DNA of 64,000 nt from Hanleya hanleyi (GCA_036873755.1 JAVTVY010051708.1:214241-278240), one strand, 5' to 3'; shown: positions 43,700 to 55,314, counted from the first letter of the stretch. Made by a program: numbers and translations. The notes: a model not told the origin generated them from the letters alone.

Positions 43700-45717
43700 A
43701 GGCGTTATGTTAGAATGTTAAGCCGTAACTACGAGCGTTGACGGGCGTCACTGCATTTCGAAGAATTAGTGACAATTCCATGGAATATCTAGAAAATCAG
43801 AACTTCTGAGCTATTTCACCAGGACGCTGAAGCGTTAAGCTTGGCGTTGGCGGGCGTTGCTACAAGATGACACCTCACACGACGCAGTCGGACCAAGGAT
43901 GGTCCATCTCTACACCAAATACCTCCCTTCACTGCCCCAAAATGTCCACTTTCGCTACTACTCGTACTGATGACGTCACCCATGACGTCACAGATGACGT
44001 GAACATCCCACAAATCGGGGTCTACACCCCGAGAGCTACAAAATCACACCGACGACGACTCATTCGGACCAAGGATGATCCATTTCTACCCCAAATACCT
44101 TACTTCACACCCTCAAAATGCCCGCTTTCGCTACTACTCGTACTGATCACGTCACCGATGACGTCACCGATGACGTGAACATCCTCAAATCGGAATGGCA
44201 CCGCCGTGTCTCTTCGGTAACCTCCGTTACATCTTCGGTCACCTCCGTGTCTCTTCGGTGACCTCCGTGACATCTTCGGTAACCTCCGTGTCTCTTCGGG
44301 CACCTCCGAGACATCTTGGGTCACCTCCGTGTCTCTTCGATCACCTCCGTAACTACCCGGCTGTTCCCGTGTAAACCCGGATGTACCCGTATGTAAAGTC
44401 CGTGTTCCGCTTTTTATATTTTCGGGACAAATCCTAAATTTACATACACCCACCCGATTGACTTGATAGGCAGGTCCCGATAAGCTCGGGGACCGATATT
44501 AGCCCTTTTGGATAGGGTTGATAGAGGCTTTCCTCTATTTTAGGGGTAAAGTCCGTGTTCCGTTTTATTATATTTTCGGGACAAATCCTAAATTTACATA
44601 CACCCACTCCCCCTCTCTCTCAGCAGGCCCCGATAAGCCAGGGGACCGATATTAGCCCTTTGTAATAGGGTTGATAGGAGTTTTTCCCTATTTTAGCGGT
44701 AAAGTCCGTGTTCCGCTTTTTATATTTTCGGGACAAATCCTAATTTAACATACACTCACTCCCCCACTCTCTCAGCAGGTCCCGATAAGCCAGGGACCGA
44801 TATTAGCCCTCTGGGATAGGGTTGATAGGAGTTTTGCCCTATTTTAGCGGTAAAGTCCGTGTTCCGCTTTTTATATTTTCGGGACAAATCCTAATTTTAC
44901 ATACACTCACTCCCCCACTCCCTCAGCAGGCCCCGATAAGCCAGGGACCGATATTAGCCCTCTGGGATAGGGTTGATAGGAGTTCTCCCCTATTTTAGCG
45001 GTAAAGTCCGTGTTCCGCTTTTTATATTTTCGGGACAGACCCTAATTTTACATACACCCACACCAGGCAGAACCCGATAAGCCAGGGACCGATATTAGGC
45101 CTTTGAGATAGAGTTGATAGGGGTTTTCTCCTATTTTAGAGGTAAAGTCCGTGTTCCGCTTTTTATATTTTCGAGACAAATCCTCATTTTACATACACCC
45201 ACCCATGACTTGCAAAATCCTTCCGTAGGGACCCCAAGTCCCGACTCAAATGAATGGAAAAAAACCAGAACCAAGTCAGTACATCCCATACAGTCATAGA
45301 CAACCCCAAGCAGACGACAGCGAAATTCTGGCGGGAAAAAACCCACAGACAGGTCAGTACATGGCCTATCATGTTCCCACGGACCTCACCGAAAAGACAC
45401 GGACGTACCCTTCCCACCTCACCGAAAAAACACGATGGTGAACGACATTGTAGGGAAAAACCCCACAGACAGGTCAGTACATGTTCTATCAGGTTCACAG
45501 GTCACGCCCCATTCACCCAGACCGGAAGTGACGTCATACCGCACGTGATGGAAAAACCCCAACCCTAACATATCTAAATATGATTCAAGGTCAAAGACGA
45601 GATGAAAGGATACAGGTCAACTCAAGTGCACTCATTGACCTTTGACCTCTGTCACGTGATATGCAAATTTCCGAGGTCAAAGGTCAACCTGAGAGTTTAT
45701 CAATGCTATATACTATT
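43700..45717 (-). repeat. E1 right inverted arm
   Basis: Mirror of 38791-40580. Contains the promoter-like block, the ~21-bp minisatellite (44200-44370), the ~150-bp array and the terminal 230 bases with DR1 and CRE/ETS motifs. Confidence 0.85.
44390..45200 (-). repeat. E1 right arm, ~150-bp tandem repeat
   Basis: More than five units; GTAAAGTCCGTGTTCCGC recurs at about 44394, 44548, 44700, 44851, 45000 and 45143. It has about two units more than the left arm, so the arms have drifted in copy number. Confidence 0.9.
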
Positions 45718-45723
45718 TAGGCA

Positions 45724-46478
45724 GTTAGTGCTTACCTCTCCGATTGACACCTTCTCCCCCGCCCGTATTTCAATATAATGTATAGGTTATATACTGAATT
45801 ATTCACCGAAGTTTCAAGTTTTACCAGACAGGGCTAAAAACATAGCTTGGCCTAACTGTGTTCAGTATGCTGGCCAAAATTTCGGGTACAGGGCCGTGAA
45901 ATTAATGGTTCAAATGTCAAAGCAATGTGTGTGATATGGAATAACTTTGATTATCGTTAAGTCGATTATCTTATATAACAGTTACAGTCATATCTTAAAG
46001 GATGTTACACGTCTATGTGCGGATTCGGCCCCGTTGAAGTCCGGTTGAAGTGCCAGACATGCAAGAAAGAAATTATTCGATTGGCACAAAAGAACATTTT
46101 GTTGTATACTCGCAATTAGTACAAGTGTTTGAGTTTCAGGAATAACATTTTCTTCATGGAAAATTAGTTTCAATAAAGATGTTTATAAACAGGAATCAAT
46201 CAGCGTAAGAAATGTCTCCTCTACATTTCCGAGCAATACCGGTAGGCTAATGAGCAACGACCAATCTTTCAGAAAGACCCCTTTAAATAGTTTTTCGGCT
46301 TCTAAAATGTCAGCTATATAGAGAATTCCTGTCGTGTAGCCAAGATTATAAGTTTTCCGTCTCCGACATGCTCCTCACACGGTGGGCGATCCCGCACATT
46401 ATTCTTCAATATTCCCCTTTCCGAACCGTTTGAATTCATATACATCGATTTATATGAAAGAAATCACCTTTCGGCTCC
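45724..46478 (-). other. Intron sequence between two Polinton-like copies
   Basis: 755 bases of unremarkable AT-rich DNA with no coding signal or repeat that I can identify. Confidence 0.6.
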
Positions 46479-46484
46479 GATGTA
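46479..46484 (+). repeat. 6-bp target duplication of E2, left
   Basis: GATGTA, repeated at 50859-50864 after the right end of the element. Confidence 0.9.
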
Positions 46485-46539
46485 AGTAGTAGGAAGCCGT
46501 GAAATTCATCAGTAAAAGTGTGGCTGAGGAGGGTCCCTG

Positions 46540-46680
46540 AGGAGGGTCCCCGCGGAGTGACGTCACATCCGGTCAAAGGTCACATCCGGCTCATAGGTCA
46601 CATCCGGGTCAAAGGTCACATCCGGGTCAAAGGTTACTTCCGGTGACGTCGGGTCATGTGAACAAGGGTGATCTCCACCT
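46540..46680 (+). promoter_or_regulatory. E2 left terminal block, DR1 and CRE/ETS motifs
   Basis: TGACGTCACATCCGG, then GGTCAAAGGTCACATCCGG repeated with variants four times, then ACTTCCGGTGACGTC. The mirror copy at 50775-50845 has two to three units. DR1 is the binding form used by RXR/HNF4-type receptors; use here is inference. Confidence 0.5.
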
Positions 46681-46899
46681 ACATAGAAGACCCCAGTGAC
46701 TGAATCTCATGCATTTTTGGGCTGACTCGTGGTGTAGTGGATAATGTTTAACCTGATGGGAAACCCACACATGGACATTTGCGGTATGGGTTGTGGGATC
46801 TTGTTTTTTTTTCGTCTCACCACATAGAACACGATGGGAGGGTCGCGAAGCCAAGCGGTTAATTTTTTTCGAAAAAGTCGCTGTGCGCATGCCCAATGG

Positions 46900-47780
46900 G
46901 CAAGTAGCGCTGGAATGGATGCTTTCGGGCCTAGGGGGATCCCTAGTGGTCCGATTGGGTCGTATGAGGTCCTGTTATGAAGCTCTCATGGAGGAGCATC
47001 CAACTGGGCTAATGTTTCGTCCGTTTTCATCATTCTGTGCGTGCGCAGTCTGGCCGTAGTATAGAAAGCAGGCATTTTAGGGGTTGGTGGAGGTCTGTTG
47101 AGTGATTGAGGGACCATCCGTGGTCCAAATGGACCGTATAGGGTATCAGTGTCAAGCTCTCGTTAGGTAGAGCCAGACGGGTGTGTTTTTTCTTGGCAGT
47201 CGCGTCAATCTGCGCATGCGCAGTTGGGGTGTAGTGTAGTAAGTGGTCATTTTGGGGTGCGTTGGGGTGTGTTTGAGCAATTGAGGGACCATCCGTGGTC
47301 CAAATACGTCGTGTGGGTATCATATGCAAGCTCTCGTGGTGTAGACCACGGCTTGAGGGATGTCGATGTCATCTGTGACGTCATTGGTGACGTCATTAGT
47401 AGGGGTAGTAGCCAAAGCGGGCATTTTGTGGGTATGAAGGGAGGTTTTGAGGTAGAGGCGGGCCCCTTGTTGGGTCGCGTGAGATGTCAGTGTAAAGCAT
47501 TCGTGGGGGAGCATCCAACTGGATAGCTCCCAACTGGTGTGGAGTGGAAACGACGTCATTCTGCGCATGAGAAGTAGAAAAAGGGAAGGGGAAGGAGGTC
47601 GATGTGGACTCATAGTGGTCCGATTGGGTCGCATGAGGTGTCATCGTGAAGCATGCGTGGTCCTTAAGACTGGACTAGTGTGTCGTCCGTTTTCAACATT
47701 CCGCGCATGCGCAGATATGGAATTGTGAGAAAAGGGCATGGGAAGGGGTAAATACATATGGGCTGATGAGGGACACGAGT
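46900..47780 (-). repeat. E2 left arm, ~150-300-bp units with NRF1 palindromes
   Basis: Recurrent GACCATCCGTGGTCC, CTGCGCATGCGCAG and AAGCGGGCATTTTG words; palindromes near 47040, 47211 and 47700. A pair of CREs (TGACGTCATTGGTGACGTCA) lies at about 47374. Mirrored at 49490-50600. Confidence 0.8.
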
Positions 47781-48109
47781 TCATCCCTATATGTACAGAC
47801 ACCACCACCACCGGTCGGTGACACCACCACCACTGGGCGTTGAAGCCCGTCAACGTCCAGTGGTGGCGGTGGCCTACCGAGAGAGGCAGGGTGGCTTAGA
47901 CGGTTTGTGTAAATTTAGGATTGGGTTTGAACTTATGAAAAGCGGAAGATCAATTATTCCCTCCAGTTCATCATACCAACACCGGGGGAGCCGCGTTGAA
48001 TATGCTTAGAATTCAAGTATGCTCTTGTCCAATCAGAAGCCGTCCTTTGAGAAAGTCCAATCTTTGTTCGCCGTAACCTAAGCATCGCCGGGCAGGCCAG
48101 AATACTGTT

Positions 48110-48310
48110 CATGCTATGAAGGGGACCCACTGTGGGGGTGGGTTGCTGCTGCTGATCGGGTACTGCCAGGTGTGAACTCGGTGGATAGTGTTGGGGTATA
48201 TGACGTTGTGGTGACCCCTCGCCGGGTAACAGGTGGGTCGACAACCGGCGACCTTTGGGGGTGTGAGCTTTTAAGTCTACGAACTGGTAGCTATACCTAC
48301 GACTTGTCGC
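48110..48310 (-). pseudogene. Unknown element gene fragment, left-arm copy
   Basis: FVDLKAHTPKGRRLSTHLLP then a frameshift; downstream codons match the right-arm copy. No domain recognised. Confidence 0.5.
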
Positions 48311-48343
48311 GCCTTGAAACGCCTGCATGAAATAGTCAATGTT

Positions 48344-48722
48344 CTAAGGAAGAATTCGACTAGCAAACACATGGATTTGTGCTCTGTCGATGGAGTTTGA
48401 GAACAACACAAAGTATTGGCAGTTCAATGCCATATCTCTGGACGCCTCCCCTTGAGGAAAGAGGTACTGGGTCAAATAGATGACGGACAGATTCCGATGA
48501 TGGGATCCTTTGAAAAACAAGTCGGCAACGTGTGAATTGTCCTTGGCCGTACTCATCAGATCATCTAGCACTACCACGTTGGTCTGCTCGGGGTCGAAGA
48601 AATACGCTTGATCGATATCGTGGGGAATCCCGGGGACGAAGCTCACATTCTGTAACCTTGTAATTTCGTTGGCGGAAAGGTTCTCTGACAGAGCGTACAC
48701 GTACACGACATGTTGATTAGTC
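48344..48722 (-). pseudogene. FtsK/A32-like packaging ATPase fragment
   Basis: About 125 codons: NQHVVYVYALSENLSANEIT, then TNVVVLDDLMS (Walker B: four hydrophobics and DD), FKGSHHRNLSVIYLTQ (sensor/arginine region) and CQYFVLFSNSIDRAQI. This order and the GSHHRN...SVI..TQ signature fit the genome-packaging ATPase of Polintons/Mavericks and related double-stranded DNA viruses, which pumps DNA into capsids. The Walker A P-loop is missing because the fragment begins after it, at the junction with the arm repeat; the C-terminus is also lost. It cannot be functional. Confidence 0.75.
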
Positions 48723-48929
48723 GACCAATACGTATGGACTGATGAGGGACACGTGTTCATCCCTATATGTACAAACACCACCACCCGGCGGCGACACCAC
48801 CACCGAGCGTTGAAGCCCGTCAACCCCTGGTGGTGTTGGTAGATCGCGTGGGGCGGAGCTCGGAGCTCCCGGAGCTCTTGGAGCACCAAAGGTGCGTGCT
48901 CATGCGTACGATGACGTCACTTCCGAGCT

Positions 48930-49111
48930 CTAAGCTTCAAGACTTAAAAGCTTATATCCCCGAAGATCGTCGGTTGACGACCCACCTGTTACCCGGTGAG
49001 GTGTCACATAACGTCATATACCCCAACACCATCCACCGAGTCCACACCTGGCAGCACCCGCTCAGCAGCAGCAACACACCCCCCATACAGTGGGTCACCT
49101 CCATAATATGA
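48930..49111 (+). pseudogene. Unknown element gene fragment, right-arm copy
   Basis: LQDLKAYIPEDRRLTTHLLP, then GEVSHNVIYPNTIHRVHTWQ and a stop at about 49109-49111. It is in frame to its end, unlike its inverted partner at 48110-48310. It looks like the C-terminus of a larger protein; family unknown. Confidence 0.5.
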
Positions 49112-49489
49112 ACAGTATCATGGCCTGCCCGACGATGCTTAGGTTACAGCGAACAGAAATTGAACTTCGTCAAAGGACGGCGTCTGATTGAACAAGAGCA
49201 TACTTGAATTGTAAACATACCCAACGAGGCTCCCCAGCGTGGGTATGATGTACTGGAGGGAATAATTAACTATATGAACACTTTTGAACGTGTTGATCTT
49301 CCGCTTTTTATATGTTCAAGCCCAATCCTAAATTTACATACACCCACTAAGCCACCCTTCTTCTCTCGGCAGGCCACCACCACCAACGGGCGTTGGCGGC
49401 TGTCAACGCTCAGTGGTGGTGGTGTCACCGACTGGTGGTGGTGTCTGTACTTATAGGGATGAACTCGTGTCCCTCATCAGTCCATATGT

Positions 49490-50600
49490 ATTTAGACACC
49501 GATCCTACCCGAGGCTACCCCAAGAGATCTTCAAAATAAGGCCTCCCACGGACCAATCGGACCACTATGGGTCCATGCCGTTTTTCTACTATGCATGCGC
49601 ACACAGACACTATTCCCACCCACAGCTAACCAGCTTGACGCTCTCCTATGAGAGCTTCACACTGATACCTCCCACGACCCATTCGGACCATTATGGGTCC
49701 AGCTCGACCCCAAAAACACCCGTTCCCACGATCTTTTCCCACAATGCCCTTTCTGCGCATGCGCAGAATGTTGAAAACGGACGACACACCAGTCCAGCCG
49801 GAAGGACTACCAAACGAATGCTTCACGATGTCACCACGTACGACGCAATCGGACCACTATGAGTCCATCTCGACCTCAAAACCTCCCTTCCCATACCCTT
49901 TTCCTGCTGCGCATGCGCAGAATGACGTCATTTCCACCCACACCACTTGAACGCCATCCAGTTGGATGCTCCCCCACGAATGGTTCACATTGACACCTCA
50001 CACGACCCAATCGGACCATTAGGGGTCCACATCGACCTCAATACCTCCCTTCACACCCAAAAATGCCCGCTTTATCTACTACTCCTACTGACGACGACAC
50101 CAATGACGTCCCAAATGACATGGACATCCCTCAAGCCGTGGTCCACACCACGAGAGCTTGAAGATGATACCCCACACGACGCATTTGAGCCACGGATGGT
50201 TCCTCAAACCTCCTAAATGACCACTTTACTTACTACACCCCAACTGCGCATGTGCAGATTGACGTGACTTCCAAAAAACAAGCCAGTCTGTCTCTACCCG
50301 ACGAGAGCATCAAACTGATACCCCATACGATCCATTTGGACCAGGGTGGTCTCTCATTCACTCAACAGACTTCCACGAACCCCTAAAATGCCTGTTTTCT
50401 ATAATACGGCCAGACTGCGCATTCACAGAATGAAGAAAACGGACCATACAGTTGGATGCTCCTCCTCGAGAGCTTCAAAAGAAGACCTCATACGACGCAA
50501 TCGAACCACTAGGGGTCCCCTAGATCCCAAAACATCCACCCCAGCACTACTTAATTGCCCAGTGCGCATGCGCACAGTGACTTTTTCAAAAAAAAATTCA
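49490..50600 (+). repeat. E2 right arm, NRF1-palindrome units
   Basis: Mirror of 46900-47780: CTGCGCATGCGCAG at about 49755 and 49909, variants at about 49589, 50246 and 50563. Repeated CAATCGGACCACTATGGGTC-type words about every 150 bases. Confidence 0.8.
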
Positions 50601-50864
50601 ACCGCTTGGCTTCGTGACCCCTCCTATCGTGTTCTATGTGGTGAAACAAAAAAAACAAGATCCCACAACCCATACCACAAATGTCCATGTGTGGGTTTCC
50701 CATTAGGTTAAACATTGTCCACGATGCATGAGATTCACAATCACTGGGGTTTTCTTTGTAGAGGGAGATCACCCTTGTTCACGTGACCGGACGTCACCGG
50801 AAGTGACCTTTGACCCGGATGTGACCTTTGACCGGATGTGTCACGGCTTCCTACTACTGATGTA

Positions 50865-51772
50865 AACACGTAAATACTTCTCAGTAGCCTCCAGATTGCG
50901 GGAAATGAAACCTAAACTTTCATAATTTTCTGGGCGTGCGGGGGGGGGGGGTGGTGGGGAATTCCCCTGACCACTTGAAGGAGGCGCCTTCGACGCGTAT
51001 TCCTGAGATAGAAATTTGGTAAAATGAACTCTCCCCTTCCGAAATTCCTGGATTCGCCCCTGTACGTCTTCCTAGTACTGCGCTACTTCATCACGCCCTT
51101 CATGTGGTCATATCCTTGCTGCATGGACGTGTAATCCTAGGACTTCGCACAAATCCGACCTGATAGCAAGCGTCCAATCCGGCAATATACTAATACTGGT
51201 TTGTACATGAGAGAAGCAGTTTTCAATGATGTCAGAAAGATATGTTCTCAACATAAAATCCTAATTACTGACCATTATTCTTCACCCAAATGAATTTCCA
51301 AGTGGTTTTCCAGATTATATATCCCAGTCACCCTTTGATTGTGTGTGGTCATTTGAACAACATGGAGACGTAATCAGCTAGTCACGTCATTCGATATCTA
51401 GCATTCACGGTCAAGTTTCTGAATATGCATTATCTTTAGTCGACGAACTTCACATATCAGATTAATATGGGAGATTATGTTATACCAGAGAGGACACAGG
51501 TCGGATATTTCAGCCTATAGTAGACACAGGGTGAATTTTGTCATCTGTCAGAAGGAGTAACTCTGAACGAAAGATGAGAAAATAATAATTCTTTCCTGGA
51601 CATAGATGGAAGTAAAAAATAAATAATGATCATTACAAGAGAAAAGTTTAGCTATATTAGATAGAAAATCCGAACGGACTGAATTATTTAAAAAAAACAT
51701 AGCAAAAGCTGCACACAAAGTTGATCACAGAATGGGGAGGAGAGCCACAACGGCCACAATAGACAGACTTAC
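50865..51772 (-). other. Intron downstream of exon A
   Basis: No coding signal. A poly-G run at 50940-50950; otherwise unremarkable AT-rich DNA. Confidence 0.6.
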
Positions 51773-51992
51773 CTGTCAGGGTAATGTGAGCTTTAGCGTC
51801 GAATTTACAGTTTTCACTACCAATATCCAGTCTTCCTTCGATAATGATACTACTGACGGTCAGGTGATAGTCTCCAGACGGGTCCCATACCAGCTGACCA
51901 GTCGATGTTATAGAGATCGTCCGTAACCGGGGTGTGGTCTCATTGAGCAACACGGCGTCAGAGATAATCACATCGGCGTCAGACACGGGCTT
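51773..51992 (-). CDS. CEMIP-like: CEMIP-like gene, exon A (G8 domain)
   Basis: A 220-nt exon: acceptor ...TTTTTTGTATTAACCAG, donor GTAAGT. It encodes KPVSDADVIISDAVLLNETT, PRLRTISITSTGQLVWDPSG, DYHLTVSSIIIEGRLDIGSE and NCKFDAKAHITLT. This is most of a G8 domain (P......V.I.....vlLn....l..i.I.G.L.......ltv..I.veG.L.iG.e.c.f...a.ItLtG). G8 domains occur in CEMIP, TMEM2, PKHD1 and PKHD1L1; the following exons with a GG domain point to CEMIP/TMEM2, extracellular hyaluronan-processing proteins. Starts in phase 0, so an upstream exon must end in phase 0. The fungal-type start of the domain (W....W) is not on this exon. Confidence 0.9.
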
Positions 51993-52575
51993 CTGGTTAA
52001 TACAAAAAACTTGAGAAACTCTAAACCCATCTTGAGACAGCAACACACCTAAGCAATATACTCTAGACTAAAAAACTTCACTGACGTATAAGAATCAATA
52101 TGAAAACATTGATAAATGAAGAATCACGATTTTGATCCTCTCATATTTGACTTCATCTCTCTAGCATAGAAATACAGTTTGTGTTCAGTTATAGTTTTTT
52201 CTAGCTGCTTGTGTTTTGTGCTATGGTGCTGGAATTCTTTACGGGTGGCGGCTAAATGTTAGAGGCTGATCTCAGAAAAACTTTCCTGTAAAAGATTTCT
52301 GTGTGGTTTTTAACATCTTATATAAATGCTGATTGAAATCTGACCAAAAACTAACATGGCAGTCAAAACATGTAAATATGTTCTGAGCAACCTCTATTTA
52401 TTGCAGAACTTACCTGTTTATGTCTAATATGGCATTGCAGGATCAAGAAAGTTGACACCATGTCTTAGAATGTTCTTTAGAGTTTCATTAGCCTTTAAGA
52501 ATTTAAATTTTAGAATGATCGCAAAAATCACGTGAATCAGATGTGCCGCATCTTCTATTTGTTGCATAAATTAGC
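51993..52575 (-). other. Intron upstream of exon A
   Basis: Single-copy AT-rich sequence with no coding signal, ending at the left terminus of E3. Confidence 0.55.
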
Positions 52576-53384
52576 GTTCTGAGTAGTAATATAAGGGCAC
52601 TAACCCGCGGATTGACCTATAAAATTTGCATATCTGTGACGTCACAAAGATCAAGTTCACCATAGTTCCGGCACTTCCGGTCACGTGATGGGAAATGATC
52701 TTCGTGAAATGTATTCCTCCGCGTTGATGCGGTCCTCCGCGGTGATGCGGTCCGGCGGTGATGCAGTCGCGTGAAAAAGCCTCCGCGGACAGAAAGTAGT
52801 CCCTTGTCATTACCTCTCCCTAAATAGGCCCCAATTTACCCTTTTACAACTTATCAAAAAGACGTCACTATGACGTCACTTCCATTGGTCCAAATGGGTC
52901 GAGGGATGTGTCAGTGAAGCGCTACTCCATGGCGATCAAGTCATGAGTGGGTGCATGTAAAATTAGGACTGGGTTTGAACATATAAAATCCGAAATCACG
53001 GACTCTACCCCCGAAATAAAAAAAAACCTAATCAACCAGGTCTAGAGGGAGTAATATCGCTTCCCAGTGGATCGGAGCCTGCCGAGAGAAGTATGGTGGG
53101 TTAGCGGGTGTATGTAAAATTAGGATTGGGTTTGAACATATAAAAAGCGGAGCACGGACTTCACGCCTAAACCTTGGGTAATCGTCTAGGGAAATGGGCA
53201 TGGTGGCATATGCGGGGTTGCATGTAAAAGTTTTTCCAGAAAAAATATTTTAAAAAGCGGAACACGGACTTTAGACCTAAACCATGGAGAATCATGGATG
53301 TTTTGGGGTCCACTATTGGTAGTAATGGAGCAAAAACCTCCACCTAGGACAGGGGATTCCCCTTCTCTTGCTGTATGGCCATAT

Positions 53385-53995
53385 CTCCTCCAGTACATCA
53401 TACCCACGCTGGGGGAGCTGCGTTGGGTATGTTTACAATTCTTGTAGGATCTTGCCAGATCAGAAGCCTTCGTTTGAAAAAGTTCAATCTTCGGCCGTGT
53501 ACGACTTTAGGATACGCTTGATTTGTGGACAGTAACACAATAATGCCCGCCCGCTCCTAGTTTAACGGTTCAACGCCCTGGTGAATTAGCCCTGAAGCTC
53601 TGATTTTCTAGATATTCCATGGAATTGTCACTACTTCATCGAAATGCAGTGACGCCCGTCAACGCCCAGCGTAACGCCGTAACGCCTTATCTGAACGCCT
53701 TAACGCCCTAGCATAACGCATTGACGCCATGATCTAGACAAATGAGAGAACAACAATGAGGATGACAATCCAGTCATTTTATTATCCCCTCCAGTACATC
53801 ATACCCACGCTGGGATAGTCGCGTTGGGTATGATTAAGATTCAGGTGTGCGATTGTCCAATCAGAAACCGCCATTTGGGGCTGCATCTGTCATATTCGTT
53901 CTTGTCCGTTAGATGTATTCTTGATTGCTCTTATTCAATCAGAAACCGCCATTTCAGAAAGTTCAATCTTCGGTCATGTTCGCTCTGATCCGTAT
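53385..53995 (+). repeat. E3 left arm: two R200 modules and a GCGTTAAG block
   Basis: R200 copies at 53385-53490 and 53785-53995, separated by a TTAACGCC/AACGCCCGTC block (53550-53740). Confidence 0.75.
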
Positions 53996-53999
53996 GTTC

Positions 54000-54597
54000 T
54001 AATCCTCGTCGGGCAGGCCAGGATATTGTTCAGGGAGTATGTCCTGAAACAGTTGTTTGCGCATTCTGATCGCATTTTCCAGGGCCTCGGTTGGTGGAAA
54101 CCCCATATCTCTTCCAAGTGACGCTTGGTCTTCACGATGGACCTGTGCGTGAGGTCGCCTTTCATTTCAAGCGGTAGCAGTGTATACTGTTCATAGATCG
54201 CCATTGCTGTTTTTCTGATGATGGGACGCATTTGGATGTACGCCTGTTGTAAGTTATCCTGTCCGGCGTCCTCGACCGTTGCAGCGTGAGTATTAATAGC
54301 TGCTGTCACAATACGATCTCAAAAGGTAGGCCCTTTCTCACTTTCCTGTGACGTATCTGATCTCAAGCTCTCTATATCAGTAGATAGACTCTCAGCAGTC
54401 TCTGTTACTGTATCAACCTGCGGACTCCCAGAATCAGCTGGCATATTCTCAGCATCTGAATCGGCTTCTTGTACCTCGGAGTCTTCAATCCCACGTATGT
54501 TCTTCTGGTGTCGCATCATATCGTAACGTCTGGTGAACGTGCGTTCGCATTCAGAGCATGTATAACCCATGTTGACAATTGAACGTCGACTGTGCAC
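54000..54597 (-). pseudogene. Zinc-finger gene relic (E3, left arm)
   Basis: Same protein as 42546-43127: finger YTCSECERTFTRRYDMMRHQ, acidic linker, then DNLQQAYIQMRP and MAIYEQYTLLPLEMKG. A TGA replaces the tryptophan of the FWDR motif and a frameshift follows HLEE. Confidence 0.85.
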
Positions 54598-54664
54598 GTT
54601 TTGGGGATACGCTTGCTTTTATAGACAGTAACGCCTGCATCCGCACCCTGGTGTACCCTAAAGA

Positions 54665-54850
54665 GTGCACCACAGGTGCGTGCGCATGCATACGATGACG
54701 TCACTTCTGAGTTCTGTGCTACAAGAGCTCCAAGCTCAGACTCCAAGAGCTCCGTGCTCCAAGAGCTTCGATCCAAGAGCTCTGCCCCACGAGAGCTGCC
54801 ACCACCATCGGGCGTCAACGCCCGGTGGTGGTATCTCACAGCTCCGAGCT
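54665..54850 (+). repeat. E3 centre: CCAAGAGCTC-type repeats
   Basis: Short CTCCAAGAGCTC-like words and CACCACCATCGGGCGTCAAC, similar to the centre of E2 at 48780-48900. This is the axis of the E3 palindrome. Confidence 0.6.
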
Positions 54851-55314
54851 CTGTAGTTTCTTAAAGGCCGGCTTCTGATTGGACAAGAGCAGCCGAGAAA
54901 ACACCCAACGGGTTAAAACGAATATGACAGCTATAACATAAAATGGGAGTCCCACACATGCACCAAGGTGTTACGATAGGATGTTAAGCTGTTACTATAG
55001 TGCGTTAAAGCGCTAAGCTAAGGCGTTAAGGCGTTAAGAAAAGGCGCGAAGGCGTTAGGATTGGGCGTTAAGGCGTTAAGATTGGACGTTAAGTCGTTGA
55101 GACGGGCGTTAAGGCGTAAGCACGGGCGTTGACGGGCGTCTCTACATTTCGATGAGTTAGTGTCATTTTCATGCAATATCTATAAAAATCAGAGCTTCTG
55201 AGCTATTTCACCAGGGCGTTGAAGCGGTAAGCTGGGCGTTGGCGGACGTTACTGTCTATAAAAGTAAGCGTATCCCAAAAACGTGCACAGTCGACGTTCA
55301 ACTGTCGACATGGG

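Larger units (their letters stand above)
38791..45717. mobile_element. Polinton-like element E1, complete, 6.9 kb
   Basis: Termini AGTAGTATATAGC at 38791 and its inverse (one base changed) ending at 45717, flanked by the 6-bp duplication TAGGCA. Inverted arms of ~1.8-2.0 kb (38791-about 40580 and about 43700-45717) match at fine scale, with arm-internal ~150-bp and ~21-bp tandem repeats. The centre carries an intact zinc-finger ORF (42546-43127), an unknown ORF (41659-41985) and 1.7 kb of AT-rich sequence. A 6-bp duplication with AG termini is the Polinton/Maverick pattern, but no polymerase, integrase or capsid gene is present, so the copy is non-autonomous. It lies in the CEMIP-like intron between exons A and B. 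Confidence 0.75.
46485..50858. mobile_element. Polinton-like element E2, complete, 4.4 kb
   Basis: Ends AGTAGTAGGAAGCCGTGA and its perfect inverse, with GATGTA directly repeated outside. Arms of ~1.8-2.1 kb (46485-48330, 48745-50858) mirror each other, including DR1/CRE/ETS blocks, NRF1 palindrome units, tandem CREs, R200 modules and an unknown coding fragment. Only ~0.4 kb at the centre (48344-48722) is unpaired, and it encodes part of a packaging ATPase. The element is thus almost a pure palindrome around a fragment of a viral gene. Non-autonomous. Confidence 0.85.

Noticed and set aside
46720..46800. tRNA-like A box GTGGTGTAGTGG as another SINE head
   Set aside because: No B box at the proper distance, and the mirror arm at about 50710-50740 lacks the A-box bases.
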